Positions 52,652 through 61,578 are shown, counted from the stretch's first letter. The stretch is DNA of 64,000 nucleotides from Nguyenibacter vanlangensis (GCF_038719015.1 NZ_CP152276.1:2740001-2804000), one strand, 5' to 3'. The notes: a model not told the origin generated them from the sequence alone. Program-made: numbers and translations.

Positions 52652-53895
52652 CCCCCGCGCTGTCGGCCGCTGTAGCGGCGATCCGGGCAGGCGGCATGGT
52701 GATCCTGGTCGATGACGAGGATCGCGAGAACGAAGGCGACCTGGTGATGGCCGCCGACCTGGTCACCCCGGCGGCGATCAATTTCATGGTCACGCACGGG
52801 CGCGGGCTGGTCTGCCTGCCGCTGGAGGCCGAGCGCATCGCGCAGCTTGGCCTGAAGATGATGACGGAGGTGAATTCCAGCCCGCGCGAGACCGCCTTTA
52901 CCGTGTCGATCGAGGCGCGCGACGGGGTGGAGACCGGGATTTCCGCCGCCGACCGCGCGCGGACCATCCAGGCGGCGGTGGCGCATGGCGCGACGCCGGC
53001 GGACCTGGTGTCGCCGGGCCATATCTTTCCGCTGCGCGCGGTGCCGGGGGGGGTGCTGGCCCGGCCCGGCCATACCGAGGCGTCGATCGAACTGGCGCGG
53101 CTGGCCGGGCGGGCGCCGGCCGCGGTGATCTGCGAGATCATGAACGAGGACGGGACGATGGCGCGGATGGCCGACCTGCGGCCCTATGCCGCGCGGCACG
53201 GGTTGCCGATCCTGTCGATCGCCGAGCTGGTGGACTGGGTCGCGCGCCAGGGGGCGCAGCCCGCCGACCCCCTAGGGCGAATCGAGAAGGTCGCCGAGGC
53301 GGCGCTGCCCAGCAGCTATGGCGGCGAGGACCTGGTGATCCATGCCTTTCGCGCGCCGGACGGGACCGAGCATGTGGCGCTGGTGAAGGGCGACCCGGGC
53401 CGGGCGGGCGTGGTGCCGCTGGTGCGGCTGCATTCGGAATGCGTGACCGGCGACGCGCTGGGATCGCTGCGCTGCGATTGCGGGGCGCAACTGCAGGAGG
53501 CGCTGGCGCGGATCGGCGCGGCGGAGGCCGGGGTGCTGCTGTATCTGCGCGGGCATGAGGGGCGGGGGATCGGGCTCGCGAACAAGATCCGCGCCTATGC
53601 GCTGCAGGACCGGGGGCTGGATACGGTGGACGCCAACCATCGGCTGGGATTCGAGACCGATGCCCGGGACTGGACCGCGGCGGGGGCGATCCTGCGCGCG
53701 CTGGGCGTGCGCACGCTGGATTTGATGACCAACAACCCGGCCAAGGTGGTGGCGGTGGAACGCCATGGCTTTGCCGTGCGCAACCGGGTGGCGGTGGCCA
53801 TTCCGCCCAACCCGTTCAACCGGGCCTATCTGGACGCCAAGCGGACCCGGATGGGGCACCAGCTTTGCGCCGCCGTGAGCGAGGCCGCCGAATAG
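52633..53895 (+). CDS. ribBA: RibBA: DHBP synthase / GTP cyclohydrolase II
   Basis: 420 residues. N-terminal RibB: VILVDDEDRENEGDLVMAAD, HGRGLVCLPLE, ISAADRARTIQAAV and GHTEASIELARLAG. C-terminal RibA: RLHSECVTGDALGSLRCDCG (zinc Cys), LRGHEGRGIGLANKIRAYAL and DLMTNNPAKV. Both domains are complete, so both substrates of the pathway can be supplied. ATG 52633. Confidence 0.96.
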   Translation: MSIPVMTPALSAAVAAIRAGGMVILVDDEDRENEGDLVMAADLVTPAAINFMVTHGRGLVCLPLEAERIAQLGLKMMTEVNSSPRETAFTVSIEARDGVETGISAADRARTIQAAVAHGATPADLVSPGHIFPLRAVPGGVLARPGHTEASIELARLAGRAPAAVICEIMNEDGTMARMADLRPYAARHGLPILSIAELVDWVARQGAQPADPLGRIEKVAEAALPSSYGGEDLVIHAFRAPDGTEHVALVKGDPGRAGVVPLVRLHSECVTGDALGSLRCDCGAQLQEALARIGAAEAGVLLYLRGHEGRGIGLANKIRAYALQDRGLDTVDANHRLGFETDARDWTAAGAILRALGVRTLDLMTNNPAKVVAVERHGFAVRNRVAVAIPPNPFNRAYLDAKRTRMGHQLCAAVSEAAE

Positions 53896-53983
53896 GGCGC
53901 CCCCCGCATATTTTCCCCGTACATATCTTCCCCGCATGTCTCGACATGCGTGTCCTGAGACGAGAGAGGCCGAAGACCGGACC

Positions 53984-54466
53984 ATGAGCACCAATCGACC
54001 GACCACGACCCCCGACCTGACCTTTGCGACGATGCCGCGCCTGGCGATCGTGGTCAGCCGTTTCAACGAGACGGTGACCCACGGGCTGCGCGACGGGGCG
54101 CTGGAATGGCTGCGCGAGCATGACATCACCGTGGCGGACGAGGACGTGCTGTATGCGCCCGGCGCCTATGAGCTGCCGCTGCTGGCGCAGACGCTGGCGC
54201 GCACCGGGCGCTATGAGGGCGTGATCTGCCTGGGCTGCGTCATCAAGGGCGATACGGCGCATTTCGAGTTCATCAGCCTGGGGGCGGCGGTGGGGCTGAT
54301 GCAGGCCTCGCTGGCCACCGAGGTGCCGGTCGCGTTCGGGGTGCTGACTACCTATACCGACGCGCAGGCGGTGGAGCGCTCGCGCACGGACGAGCACAAC
54401 AAGGGGCGCGAGGCGGCGGCGGCCTGTGTCGAGAGCCTGGCGCTGATCCGGCGGATCAGGGGCTGA
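53984..54466 (+). CDS. ribH: 6,7-dimethyl-8-ribityllumazine synthase
   Basis: 160 residues. LAIVVSRFNETVTHGLRDGA, the APGAYELPLLAQTLA turn, CLGCVIKGDTAHFEFI and VAFGVLTTYTDAQAVERS are the family landmarks. Builds the icosahedral lumazine synthase. ATG 53984, 88 bases after ribBA; last gene of the rib operon. Confidence 0.96.
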   Translation: MSTNRPTTTPDLTFATMPRLAIVVSRFNETVTHGLRDGALEWLREHDITVADEDVLYAPGAYELPLLAQTLARTGRYEGVICLGCVIKGDTAHFEFISLGAAVGLMQASLATEVPVAFGVLTTYTDAQAVERSRTDEHNKGREAAAACVESLALIRRIRG

Positions 54467-54488
54467 GCGCAGCACGCGGTGTCTTTTT

Positions 54489-54530
54489 CCGGGGCTTCGC
54501 CCCGGACCCCACCAAAGGCGGTGCCTTTGG
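54489..54530. terminator. Double hairpin after the rib operon (REP-like)
   Basis: CCGGGGC TTC GCCCCGG (54489-54505; 7-bp stem, the apical bases are TTC) and CCAAAGGC GGT GCCTTTGG (54512-54530) in tandem. From memory this pair recurs in acetic acid bacterial genomes as an intergenic repeat, and likely ends transcription. It follows TTTTT at 54484-54488. Confidence 0.65.
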
Positions 54531-54718
54531 AAACCATTTGTTTGTCAATGGATTGGGAGCGTGGGGGACGGGAGGGAAAGATGCGCCTTGCATCCCGGGC
54601 GCATCCGGGGTCAAACGATGCCCCACCGTGCGGCGGCGTGAGGGCCGCGCCGGCCGTGCCGTCCATTTGCCAGTCGCCAGTGTTCCGGGGCTGAAGTTCA
54701 GGGGCTGAATTACCCGTC

Positions 54719-57313
54719 ATGCTGTCCTTGCCGATCGGCCGCCTGGTGGCGGCCTGTTCCCGCCGTGCCATTCTGGTCCTGCTGCTGTTCGCGGTGCTGG
54801 TGGGTGGGGCGCTGGCCGTCAGCATGCGGCGCCTGGACGTGACGACCGACACCAGCACCATGTTCTCGGCCAAGCTGCCGTGGAAGACGCGGTCGGACAC
54901 GCTGGCGCGGCTGTTTCCGCAGCAGCAGGACCAGTTGGTGGCGGTGATCGATGCCGACCTGCCCGAAGAGGCGCAGGAGACGGCGCGCGCGCTGGCCGCG
55001 CAGTTGCGGCAGGACGGCGCGCATTTCCTGTCGGTCAACGTGCCGCAGCAGAATCCGTACCTGGTCGATCATGGGCTGCTGTTCCTGGACCCGAAGAACC
55101 TGCAGGCGGTGCTGGATTCGACCGTGACGGCACAGCCTTTCCTGGGGGGGCTGGCGGCCGATCCGTCGGGGCGCGGGCTGTTCGACGCGCTGTCGCTGAT
55201 CGCGCTGGGGGTGGCGCAGGGCCAGGCGGACCTGAAGGGTTTTCGGCCGGCGCTGGAGGCGTTCGCCGCCATGCTGGAGCAGGCGGCCGACGGCCAGGCC
55301 CAGCCGCTGTCCTGGGAGCGGATGCTGTCGGGCAGCCTGGCCGACCTGGGCGGGCAATATGTGTTCGTCGTGACCCAGCCGCGGCTGGATTACGGGTCGT
55401 TCCAGCCGGGCGGCGCGGCCACCGAGGCCATGCAGCGGGCGATCGCCGGGCTGGAATTCGTGCGGTCGGGCCATGCGCGGGTGCATCTGACCGGCGACGT
55501 GCAGATCAATGACGAGGAATTCGCCACCGTGGCCCAGGGGATGGTCGCGGGGCTGGTCGGGTCGCTGCTGCTGGTGACGCTGTGGCTGTTCCTGGCGGTG
55601 CGGACCTGGCGGATCATCGTGCCAATCGTGATTACGCTGGTGTCGGGCCTGATGCTGACGACGGGGTTCGCGGCGCTGGCGGTGGGCACGCTGAACCTGA
55701 TTTCGGTGGCCTTCGCGATCCTGTTCGTGGGGATCGCGGTGGATTTCGCGATCCAGTTTTCGGTGCGGTTCCGCGCGCAGCGCCTGCCGGACGGGTCGGT
55801 GCCGCCGGTCCAGTCGGCGCTGGAGCAGACGGGGGTGGAGACCGGGCACCAGATCCTGGTGGCCGCCATGGCGACGATGGCGGGGTTCCTGGCCTTTACG
55901 CCCACGGCCTTCGTCGGGGTGGCGCAACTGGGGCTGATTGCCGGGTTCGGCATGGTGATCGCCTTCCTCTGCACCGTGACCCTGCTGCCGGCGCTGCTGC
56001 GGCTGTTCCGGCCGGCGCCGACGCATCGGGCGACGGGCTTTGCCTTCGCGCGGCCGATGGACCGGGCGCTACGCGTGCGGCGGGTGCCGGTGCTGAGCGT
56101 CTTCGTCTTCCTGGCGGTGCTGGGGGCGGCGCTGAGTCCGATGCTGTCGTTCGATGCCGACCCGCTGCATACCAAGAACCCGCATTCGGAGGGGATGCTG
56201 ACGCTGAAGCTGCTGATGCGCGACCCGCAATCCTCGCCCTATGACGCGCAGGTGCTGGTGGGGGACCTGGCGCAGGCCCAGGCGCTGGCGGCGCGGCTGT
56301 CGCGGCTGCCGCTGGTGGACGACGCGATGTGGCTGGGGTCCCTGGTGCCGGAGGACCAGACGGCCAAGCTGGCGATGATCCAGGATGCGGCGTCGATCCT
56401 GCTGCCGACGCTGGTGGTGCCGAACCCCGCCCCGGCGCCGGATGCCGCAGCACTGCGCCGGTCGGCGGCCAAGACGGCGCACGCCCTGGGCGGGGTGCTG
56501 GACAAGCTGCCGGCGGGCGATCCGCTGCGGCGGATCCAGGCGGCGCTGGCGCGGCTGGCGCAGGCGCCGGACGGGCAGATCATGGCCGCCGACCGCGCGC
56601 TGGTGCGGTTTCTGCCTGGGCAGTTGGACCTGCTGCGCCGGATGCTGTCGGCGCAGAAGGTGGGGATCGGCGATATTCCGCCGTCGATCCGGCAGGATTA
56701 CCTGCTGCCGGACGGGCGGGCGCTGGTGTCGGTCCATCCGCGCGCGGGGATGGACAGCGACGCGGCGCTGCGCCGCTATGTCGCGCAGATCCGCAGCGTG
56801 GCGCCGGATGCGGGCGGCAATGCCATCGACATCGTCGAGAGTGCGACGACCATGGTCCATGCCTTCGTGTTCGCCGCCCTGTCGGCGATCGTGATGATCG
56901 CGGCGATCCTGCTGGTGGCGTTGCGCCGGCTGCTGGACATGGCGCTGGTGCTGGCGCCGCTGCTGCTGTCGGCGCTGATGACGGTCGTGGTGGTCGTGCT
57001 GCTGCCGGAGCAGTTGAATTTCGCGAACATCATCGCGCTGCCGCTGCTGCTGGGGGTGGGGGTGTCGTTCAACATCTATTTCGTGATGAACTGGCGCGCG
57101 GGGGTGCGGTCGCCGCTGTCGAGCCCCACGGCGCGGGCGGTGCTGTTTTCGGCGCTGACCACCGGGACGGCGTTCGGGTCGCTGGCGGCGTCGCACCATC
57201 CGGGGACGGCGAGCATGGGGCGGCTGCTGCTGCTGTCGCTGGCCTGCACGCTGCTGGCGACGCTGGTGTTCGTGCCGGCGCTGCTGCCGAAGCGGGTGAT
57301 CGATGAACGGTAG
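54719..57313 (+). CDS. hpnN: Hopanoid transporter HpnN (MMPL/RND family)
   Basis: 864 residues, RND-type layout with two sets of membrane helices and two periplasmic domains. LDVTTDTSTMFSAKLPWKTR and LVAVIDADLPEEAQ lead into the first loop; LISVAFAILFVGIAVDFAIQ FSVRFR carries the charged Asp/Arg relay helix; NIIALPLLLGVGVSFNIYFV MNWR is the matching helix of the second half. Moves hopanoids to the outer membrane. Usually part of hpn clusters; here it stands alone after the rib operon. ATG 54719. Confidence 0.88.
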   Translation: MLSLPIGRLVAACSRRAILVLLLFAVLVGGALAVSMRRLDVTTDTSTMFSAKLPWKTRSDTLARLFPQQQDQLVAVIDADLPEEAQETARALAAQLRQDGAHFLSVNVPQQNPYLVDHGLLFLDPKNLQAVLDSTVTAQPFLGGLAADPSGRGLFDALSLIALGVAQGQADLKGFRPALEAFAAMLEQAADGQAQPLSWERMLSGSLADLGGQYVFVVTQPRLDYGSFQPGGAATEAMQRAIAGLEFVRSGHARVHLTGDVQINDEEFATVAQGMVAGLVGSLLLVTLWLFLAVRTWRIIVPIVITLVSGLMLTTGFAALAVGTLNLISVAFAILFVGIAVDFAIQFSVRFRAQRLPDGSVPPVQSALEQTGVETGHQILVAAMATMAGFLAFTPTAFVGVAQLGLIAGFGMVIAFLCTVTLLPALLRLFRPAPTHRATGFAFARPMDRALRVRRVPVLSVFVFLAVLGAALSPMLSFDADPLHTKNPHSEGMLTLKLLMRDPQSSPYDAQVLVGDLAQAQALAARLSRLPLVDDAMWLGSLVPEDQTAKLAMIQDAASILLPTLVVPNPAPAPDAAALRRSAAKTAHALGGVLDKLPAGDPLRRIQAALARLAQAPDGQIMAADRALVRFLPGQLDLLRRMLSAQKVGIGDIPPSIRQDYLLPDGRALVSVHPRAGMDSDAALRRYVAQIRSVAPDAGGNAIDIVESATTMVHAFVFAALSAIVMIAAILLVALRRLLDMALVLAPLLLSALMTVVVVVLLPEQLNFANIIALPLLLGVGVSFNIYFVMNWRAGVRSPLSSPTARAVLFSALTTGTAFGSLAASHHPGTASMGRLLLLSLACTLLATLVFVPALLPKRVIDER

Positions 57314-57387
57314 GAGGTGGGGCGAAGGCGCCGCGTGCCGTGCGGCCTGCGTTGTGATTCTTCCTTATTCTCGTTTCGGCACCGATG

Positions 57388-58470
57388 TCATGGATGGCCG
57401 GACAGTTCATGCGGCATGTTCACTTCACCCACGGGGCCGCCTGGTGGCGCGTCACGCGGCTTGAACCCGACGGTCAAATTCGCCGGATCATAGAGGATGG
57501 AGAAGGCGAAATAGGGACATAGTCCGGCGAATACACGATTGATCGGCAAATCCCATCGGACGAATTTCAGTGCCGAAGCATGGGCGCGCCGGCCGATCGT
57601 CAGGGTCTCGCGCGCCTGGACGGTATGATCGGCCTGGCCAAAGGTCAGGGCCGCGCGCGTGCCGGCCGGCCATATTTCTTCGTCGCGGCCGGAAAAGACC
57701 GCCGTCACGCCCGGCGCGCCGGTATCAGCCAACACACCGCCGCAAATCGAGCTGTGCGTATCGAGATTTTCGAGACATCCCGGCACGATGTCGGAGGCCG
57801 GCCTCCGCGCGTTGCCAAACTGTGGAAGCATCGGGATTTTCACAAATCCCGCTATTTCGTCATCAGTCGGATTCAGGATCAGCCACCCCGTCCTGGGGAT
57901 GCCATCAAGGGGCAGGTCGATGATCCAGCGCCTGACCCCTATCGCCAGAAGCGGGTTGGGAACGGCGCCCTGCGATGTGCGAAGTCCGAGGATCGCCCTG
58001 AAGCCTTCGTGGGGCAGGCCGTCTCCTTCAATCTCATAGTCATCCGCATCAACGCGTGACGCAGGACATTTGGGATTGTCCTCGTGGCATCTGACATGCG
58101 TAATCATCTGAACCGGGACGGCACCGGCAATCGCGTTCCCGGTGTCGCCGAAACCGACACGTCCGTGGCCAATGACACCGTCGAACACGGTTCCCGAACC
58201 GAAACCATAGGTTTCCGTCCTTTCGGACATAAGCACACCTTGCGGATCGACAGTGCGCGGTAAAATTCTCAGGCCGGTCGAACCTGTGTCGAGCGCAGCA
58301 TCGAACCTGGCGCCACCGAAGGAGAGTGTGATGCTATATCGGCGCGCGCCATCGCTCAAGACCGTTTCTTGGATCGGCACGACGATGCGGGGCGATTCAG
58401 CCGCACGCAATGGTCCTGGCGCCGCCATTCGAAGCAGGAACAGGCCCACAAATATTGGAGTTTTGCGCAT
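57388..58470 (-). CDS. Secreted pepsin-like aspartic protease
   Basis: 360 residues. Signal peptide IFVGLFLLRMAAPGPLRAAE. Two Asp motifs: FDAALDTGSTGLRILP (N-terminal half) and VLADTGAPGVTAVF (C-terminal half), as in two-domain eukaryotic-type aspartic proteases, plus four Cys. Few bacterial members are known. Substrate unknown. Convergent with hpnN, ATG 58470. Confidence 0.65.
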   Translation of the reverse strand: MRKTPIFVGLFLLRMAAPGPLRAAESPRIVVPIQETVLSDGARRYSITLSFGGARFDAALDTGSTGLRILPRTVDPQGVLMSERTETYGFGSGTVFDGVIGHGRVGFGDTGNAIAGAVPVQMITHVRCHEDNPKCPASRVDADDYEIEGDGLPHEGFRAILGLRTSQGAVPNPLLAIGVRRWIIDLPLDGIPRTGWLILNPTDDEIAGFVKIPMLPQFGNARRPASDIVPGCLENLDTHSSICGGVLADTGAPGVTAVFSGRDEEIWPAGTRAALTFGQADHTVQARETLTIGRRAHASALKFVRWDLPINRVFAGLCPYFAFSILYDPANLTVGFKPRDAPPGGPVGEVNMPHELSGHP

Positions 58471-58730
58471 CGCTTAGTTTCAAACCAATGTCTTAAAAAC
58501 CAGAGCCGGTACAACGGCTTCACAGCCACTGCAGCATGGCCGATCAGCTAAAAACCAGGCCAGGAAAATTGAAACTATATCGTCAAACTTCACAGGTTTG
58601 TGTTCAAAATCGAGACCGTTGTAATGACCCAGCCGGACAGAGAACTTTGTAGCCTGACGAACGCAGCAGGGTTTCGAAGGAATCACGGACATCGGCGTCG
58701 TCATCGACCACGCGGATCAGGGGATCAAAA
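58471..58730. other. Low-information gap with a response-regulator remnant
   Basis: No intact gene. On the minus strand ATG 58739 to about 58607 reads MNDFDPLIRVVDDDADVRDS FETLLRSSGYKVL then a stop: the first ~35 residues of a FixJ-type receiver domain. Confidence 0.5.
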
Positions 58731-58739
58731 TCATTCATA
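58605..58739 (-). pseudogene. Truncated FixJ-like response regulator
   Basis: 44 residues; IRVVDDDADVRDSFETLLRS SGY is the acidic pocket and helix 1 of a receiver, then the frame ends in a TGA with no output domain. Its start overlaps the stop of the preceding receiver fragment, the arrangement of hybrid-kinase/FixJ operons. Confidence 0.5.
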
Positions 58740-59018
58740 AAATCGTCGCTCGTCTTCGCCATGCCTCTCGATGCTGAACCGGGCGCGCAGCAACGCCTTC
58801 ACCTTGTCGAGTAATTGTCGAGGATCGACTGGTTCTATTTTAACGGCCTGCTGATTCCCGCACAGATCGTTGTCGGGTTGATCCCGGTATCCGATGCTAA
58901 GGACGATCGCGGCCGGGCGCGATTGGTATTTCCACCGCCTTTGGGCGGAACATATGAGCGTGTCTCTGACCGCGCCTCGGAGTAAAGGAATAGCCTGGGG
59001 GTCACCCAGACTGCTCAC
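58731..59018 (-). pseudogene. C-terminal receiver-domain fragment of a hybrid kinase
   Basis: Only the end is coding-like: PAAIVLSIGYRDQP ... AVKIEPVDPRQLLDKVKALL RARF resembles strands 4-5 and helix 5 of a receiver (the Lys before the Pro-like turn). The upstream kinase is gone. With the next fragment it is the scar of a deleted two-component system. Confidence 0.45.
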
Positions 59019-59193
59019 GAGACTTCACCTATTTCTTCGGAATCGGTGGAGTAAGTTCATGGCTGAAAGCGATTATCCGCGGTCGATGTCCGTCGCCGGC
59101 AAGAGCAGGCGACGGGAGAGCGTACCGTCCTTCGCTGGTTCAAGCGCAATAAGGACGCCCTCGACACAGCAAGTGCCCGATGCCGGGTTGTCT

Positions 59194-59222
59194 TGTCCAC
59201 AAAATTCCTCTAAATGTGGACA
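59194..59222. promoter_or_regulatory. Operator-like inverted repeat before parD
   Basis: TGTCCACA (59194-59201) and TGTGGACA (59215-59222), 13 bases apart, ending 18 bases before the antitoxin start. Fits a ParD-type autoregulatory site. Confidence 0.5.
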
Positions 59223-59239
59223 GACGCAGGAGGCAGCAG

Positions 59240-59503
59240 ATGAGCAAATCTATGACCCTGAACGTGCGTGTCAGCGGAACTCTCGGCGATTTCGTCGCAG
59301 CGAATATTGGTCACGACGGTGCATACGAGAACGTCAGCGAGTATGTCCGGGACTTGATCCGCCGTGACATGGAGCGTGCCGACCGCGAGGCGTTCGACCG
59401 GCTCAAGGCAGAGCTGACACAAGCCTTTGCCGCTCCGGAGAGCAGCTACCGGTCACTTGATGCCGACACCGTGATCCGACGGAATGCCCGGCGCGGGGAA
59501 TGA
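59240..59503 (+). CDS. parD: ParD-type antitoxin
   Basis: 87 residues from ATG 59240 behind GCAGGAGGCAGC. Ribbon-helix-helix start (MTLNVRVSGTLGDFVAANIG) and VSEYVRDLIRRDMERADREA F match ParD/CopG antitoxins; the C-terminal tail wraps the toxin. Overlaps the toxin start (ATGA). Confidence 0.88.
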   Translation: MSKSMTLNVRVSGTLGDFVAANIGHDGAYENVSEYVRDLIRRDMERADREAFDRLKAELTQAFAAPESSYRSLDADTVIRRNARRGE

Positions 59504-59814
59504 CCGATTTCCGAGTCCAGGACCAGGCCGGGCATCGACTTGATGAGATTTACACCTACACGCGCGAGCGCTGGGGGGATGCGCAGGCTGAGGCCTATAT
59601 TCGCGGTCTGTTCGATCGCTTCAGAGCGATAGCTGGCCGCCAATTCCCGTGGCGGCCCATTCCGGCGGCGTTTGGCGTGCATGGTTACGTGTGCCGCCAT
59701 GAGCATCACTTCATCTATTGGCGGGAATTGAGTGATGGCGCGGTTGGTATTGTTACCGTCTTGCACGAGCGTATGCACCAGATGAACCGATTCCGCGAGG
59801 ATTTCTCGGGTTGA
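59500..59814 (+). CDS. parE: ParE-type toxin
   Basis: 104 residues. AGHRLDEIYTYTRERWGDAQ AEAYIRGLFDRF and VHGYVCRHEHHFIYWRELSD then TVLHERMHQM are the RelE/ParE fold landmarks. Gyrase poison in the characterised members. Coupled to parD. Confidence 0.88.
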   Translation: MTDFRVQDQAGHRLDEIYTYTRERWGDAQAEAYIRGLFDRFRAIAGRQFPWRPIPAAFGVHGYVCRHEHHFIYWRELSDGAVGIVTVLHERMHQMNRFREDFSG

Positions 59815-60253
59815 CCAAGCGTGGCGCCGCATGCATTGCCCTATCAATGCTTCGGCGCGCCGTGGAGCCAATAGAGCAACAGCAGCATCAAGATCCCTGC
59901 GACGATGAACAGGGCGGTGCTGTGCCGGTAATCGGCGGAGCTTCTGGTGTGAGCCGGGGCCGGACCGCCAGCACATAGGCATGCGATTGGCCGCCCGTCG
60001 CCGCGGTGTCCGGCACCAGTGAACGCTCCGGCGCGCGCATTCCTCAGATGGCCCGCGCCACGAGCCGGCCGGTCGTCTGCTTGTCAGTCATGGTTCGCAC
60101 GGCGTTAGCCCACCTGTTTGCCGGTCGTATCGTTGCCTCGGGTGATCGCGCCATCCCGTCATAACCAACATGCCATTCTGACGCCTTTTCACGATATCGC
60201 GGGTCGTCTTTCGGCACCCCCGTCTTGTGGTCGAATTCCGCCTGTTGTTTACC
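59815..60253. other. Gap with small minus-strand remnants
   Basis: Minus strand 59844-59930 reads HSTALFIVAGILMLLLLYWL HGAPKH and a stop, a single membrane helix with no clear start. Minus 60044-60274 reads GKQQAEFDHKTGVPKDDPRY REKASEWHVGYDGMA, with the W-x-x-G-Y pattern of a ribosome-modulation-factor-like domain; it opens at a GTG inside a hairpin, so it is doubtful. Confidence 0.35.
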
Positions 60254-60299
60254 TCTAGAGTCGTATCCGTTCACACTGGTTCACGGATACGGCTCTAGA
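60254..60299. terminator. 17-bp hairpin downstream of vapC
   Basis: 60254-60270 pairs with 60283-60299 in 16 of 17 positions, 12-base loop. It ends the vapBC transcript or blocks readthrough from the other side. Confidence 0.6.
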
Positions 60300-60432
60300 T
60301 CATTGTTTTGGCGAGCATCTTTATCCGATCAGATGATTCCATCTGATCGGATGATGCTCTAGCTCGAAGCCAAGCGGCATATGCCGCTGCGTCTTCAACC
60401 GGCGCCGGGCCGGTCGTTTGGATCCCAGCCAT
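60295..60432 (-). CDS. Possible small protein, 45 aa
   Basis: ATG 60432 has AGAGGGAGCTGG upstream. MAGIQTTGPAPVEDAAAYAA WLRARASSDQ. The second half is overlaid on a large hairpin (60313-60359), which makes coding doubtful. Directly after vapC. Confidence 0.3.
   Translation of the reverse strand: MAGIQTTGPAPVEDAAAYAAWLRARASSDQMESSDRIKMLAKTMI
60313..60359. repeat. Strong hairpin next to the vapBC end
   Basis: ATCCGATCAGATG (60323-60335), loop ATTC, CATCTGATCGGAT (60340-60352): 13-bp perfect stem, extended by GAGCATC (60313-60319) / GATGCTC (60353-60359) after a TTT bulge. Confidence 0.65.
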
Positions 60433-60455
60433 GTCCAGCTCCCTCTTTGGACCGT

Positions 60456-60866
60456 CTATGCAGGAACGAGCCAATTCTCGACCTGCAGGCCGCAAACACG
60501 TTCAAATTCACCGGTGTTGGCGGTTACGAGCACCGCGCCGATAGCACGAGCATGAGCGGCGATTAGGAGATCGTTTGGGCCGATCGGCTTTCCGGTCGCC
60601 TCGAGATCCGCCCGAATGGCGGCGTATTCGGCATCGGTAGGGAGATCAAGGGCGAGCACGTTGGTGCTTGCCAGGATCGCCTCGATCTGCGCCGTCAGTT
60701 TTGGCGAGCCCTTCTTCGCGCAGCCATAGCGGAGTTCGGCCGCGGTGATGATGCTGACGCAAATCGCGTCGTCGCCAACAGAGACGATATGGTGAGCTGC
60801 CCTGCCTTGGGGATTACGCGCCAGATCAGAGACGATATTGGTGTCCAGCATGAAGAGCGCCGTCAC
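60456..60866 (-). CDS. vapC: VapC-type PIN-domain toxin
   Basis: 136 residues. PIN-domain acidic residues in FMLDTNIVSDLARN, ITAAELRYGC and IGPNDLLIAAHARAIGAVLV TANTGEF. FitB/VapC group endoribonuclease. Starts four bases inside the vapB end (60863-60866). Confidence 0.92.
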   Translation of the reverse strand: MTALFMLDTNIVSDLARNPQGRAAHHIVSVGDDAICVSIITAAELRYGCAKKGSPKLTAQIEAILASTNVLALDLPTDAEYAAIRADLEATGKPIGPNDLLIAAHARAIGAVLVTANTGEFERVCGLQVENWLVPA

Positions 60867-61132
60867 AGGTCAATTTCCCGCGCCGGAAGCAGTGTGCTGT
60901 CGATATCGGGAAAAGCGTCTTCGGCTGATAGCGGCTCCAGCTCGGCGAGGACGGCCGACAAGCGCTTTCCAGGTACCGGTTCGATGATCAGCCGTGAACC
61001 CTCCCGGTGAATCAGGACCCGCTCACCGGGAAACTCGAAGTCGGCCGGAATGCGAACCGCCTGGCTCTTGTTGTTCCGAAAGAGTTTGGCCTCACGTGGG
61101 GGAGAGGCATCGATCTGGCGACGGTAAGGCAT
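60863..61132 (-). CDS. vapB: VapB-type antitoxin
   Basis: 89 residues from ATG 61132. AbrB/MazE-like swapped-hairpin motif AKLFRNNKSQAVRIPADFEF PGERVLIHREGSRLIIEPV, then a toxin-binding tail (DAFPDIDSTLLPAREIDL). The frame opens earlier at 61198 but the operator repeat lies there. Confidence 0.9.
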   Translation of the reverse strand: MPYRRQIDASPPREAKLFRNNKSQAVRIPADFEFPGERVLIHREGSRLIIEPVPGKRLSAVLAELEPLSAEDAFPDIDSTLLPAREIDL

Positions 61133-61142
61133 GTGATGCTCC

Positions 61143-61165
61143 ATGTATATCCATTGCATATACAT
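61143..61165. promoter_or_regulatory. vapBC operator
   Basis: ATGTATAT (61143-61150) and ATATACAT (61158-61165), 7-base spacer, just upstream of the vapB start: a classic AbrB-type palindromic operator. Confidence 0.6.
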
Positions 61166-61311
61166 AGAGCAACGGCGGCTTTCAAGCGGCGTCTTCACGG
61201 CTGCTTTGCGGGGTAAACGGAAAGTTCGGTTTCAGGTAGATTGGCCGCAAAACCAGACACCGACCGCGGGGCCTACAGAATAGTTTCTTCAAAAAAACAA
61301 TTTTGAATCGC

Positions 61312-61578
61312 TTATCCGGCGGAGGCTATTTCTTGTTTTAAAGTCTCCCATTCACGTTTCAGAATCTTTTGGCATATATCAAGAAAATGTGGATTTACAC
61401 TGTATTTTTCAGAGGCAATTCGAGTTCCGAGTTCGTAAAACTTTCGTTCAGTATTTTGAGAAATTCCTGGAGTTACACCATAAGACTGAAATTCTCTTAT
61501 CGCATCTCGAAGTGAATTAATCCAGGGGACGCTCGCCGCCACAGGTGCAACAAGAAAAACGATCACCGAACGAATCAT
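61312..61578 (-). CDS. Hypothetical exported protein, ~88 aa
   Basis: MIRSVIVFLVAPVAASVPWI is a signal-peptide or anchor, followed by a helical domain (TERKFYELGTRIASEKYSVN PHFLDICQKILKREWE). AT-rich relative to neighbours; opens at 61611. No family recognised. Just after the P-type ATPase on the same strand. Confidence 0.5.
   Translation of the reverse strand: MIRSVIVFLVAPVAASVPWINSLRDAIREFQSYGVTPGISQNTERKFYELGTRIASEKYSVNPHFLDICQKILKREWETLKQEIASAG

Noticed and set aside
54710..57199. Long Gln/His/Arg-rich minus frames over hpnN
   Set aside because: Antisense shadows; composition is that of a reversed GC-rich coding sequence.
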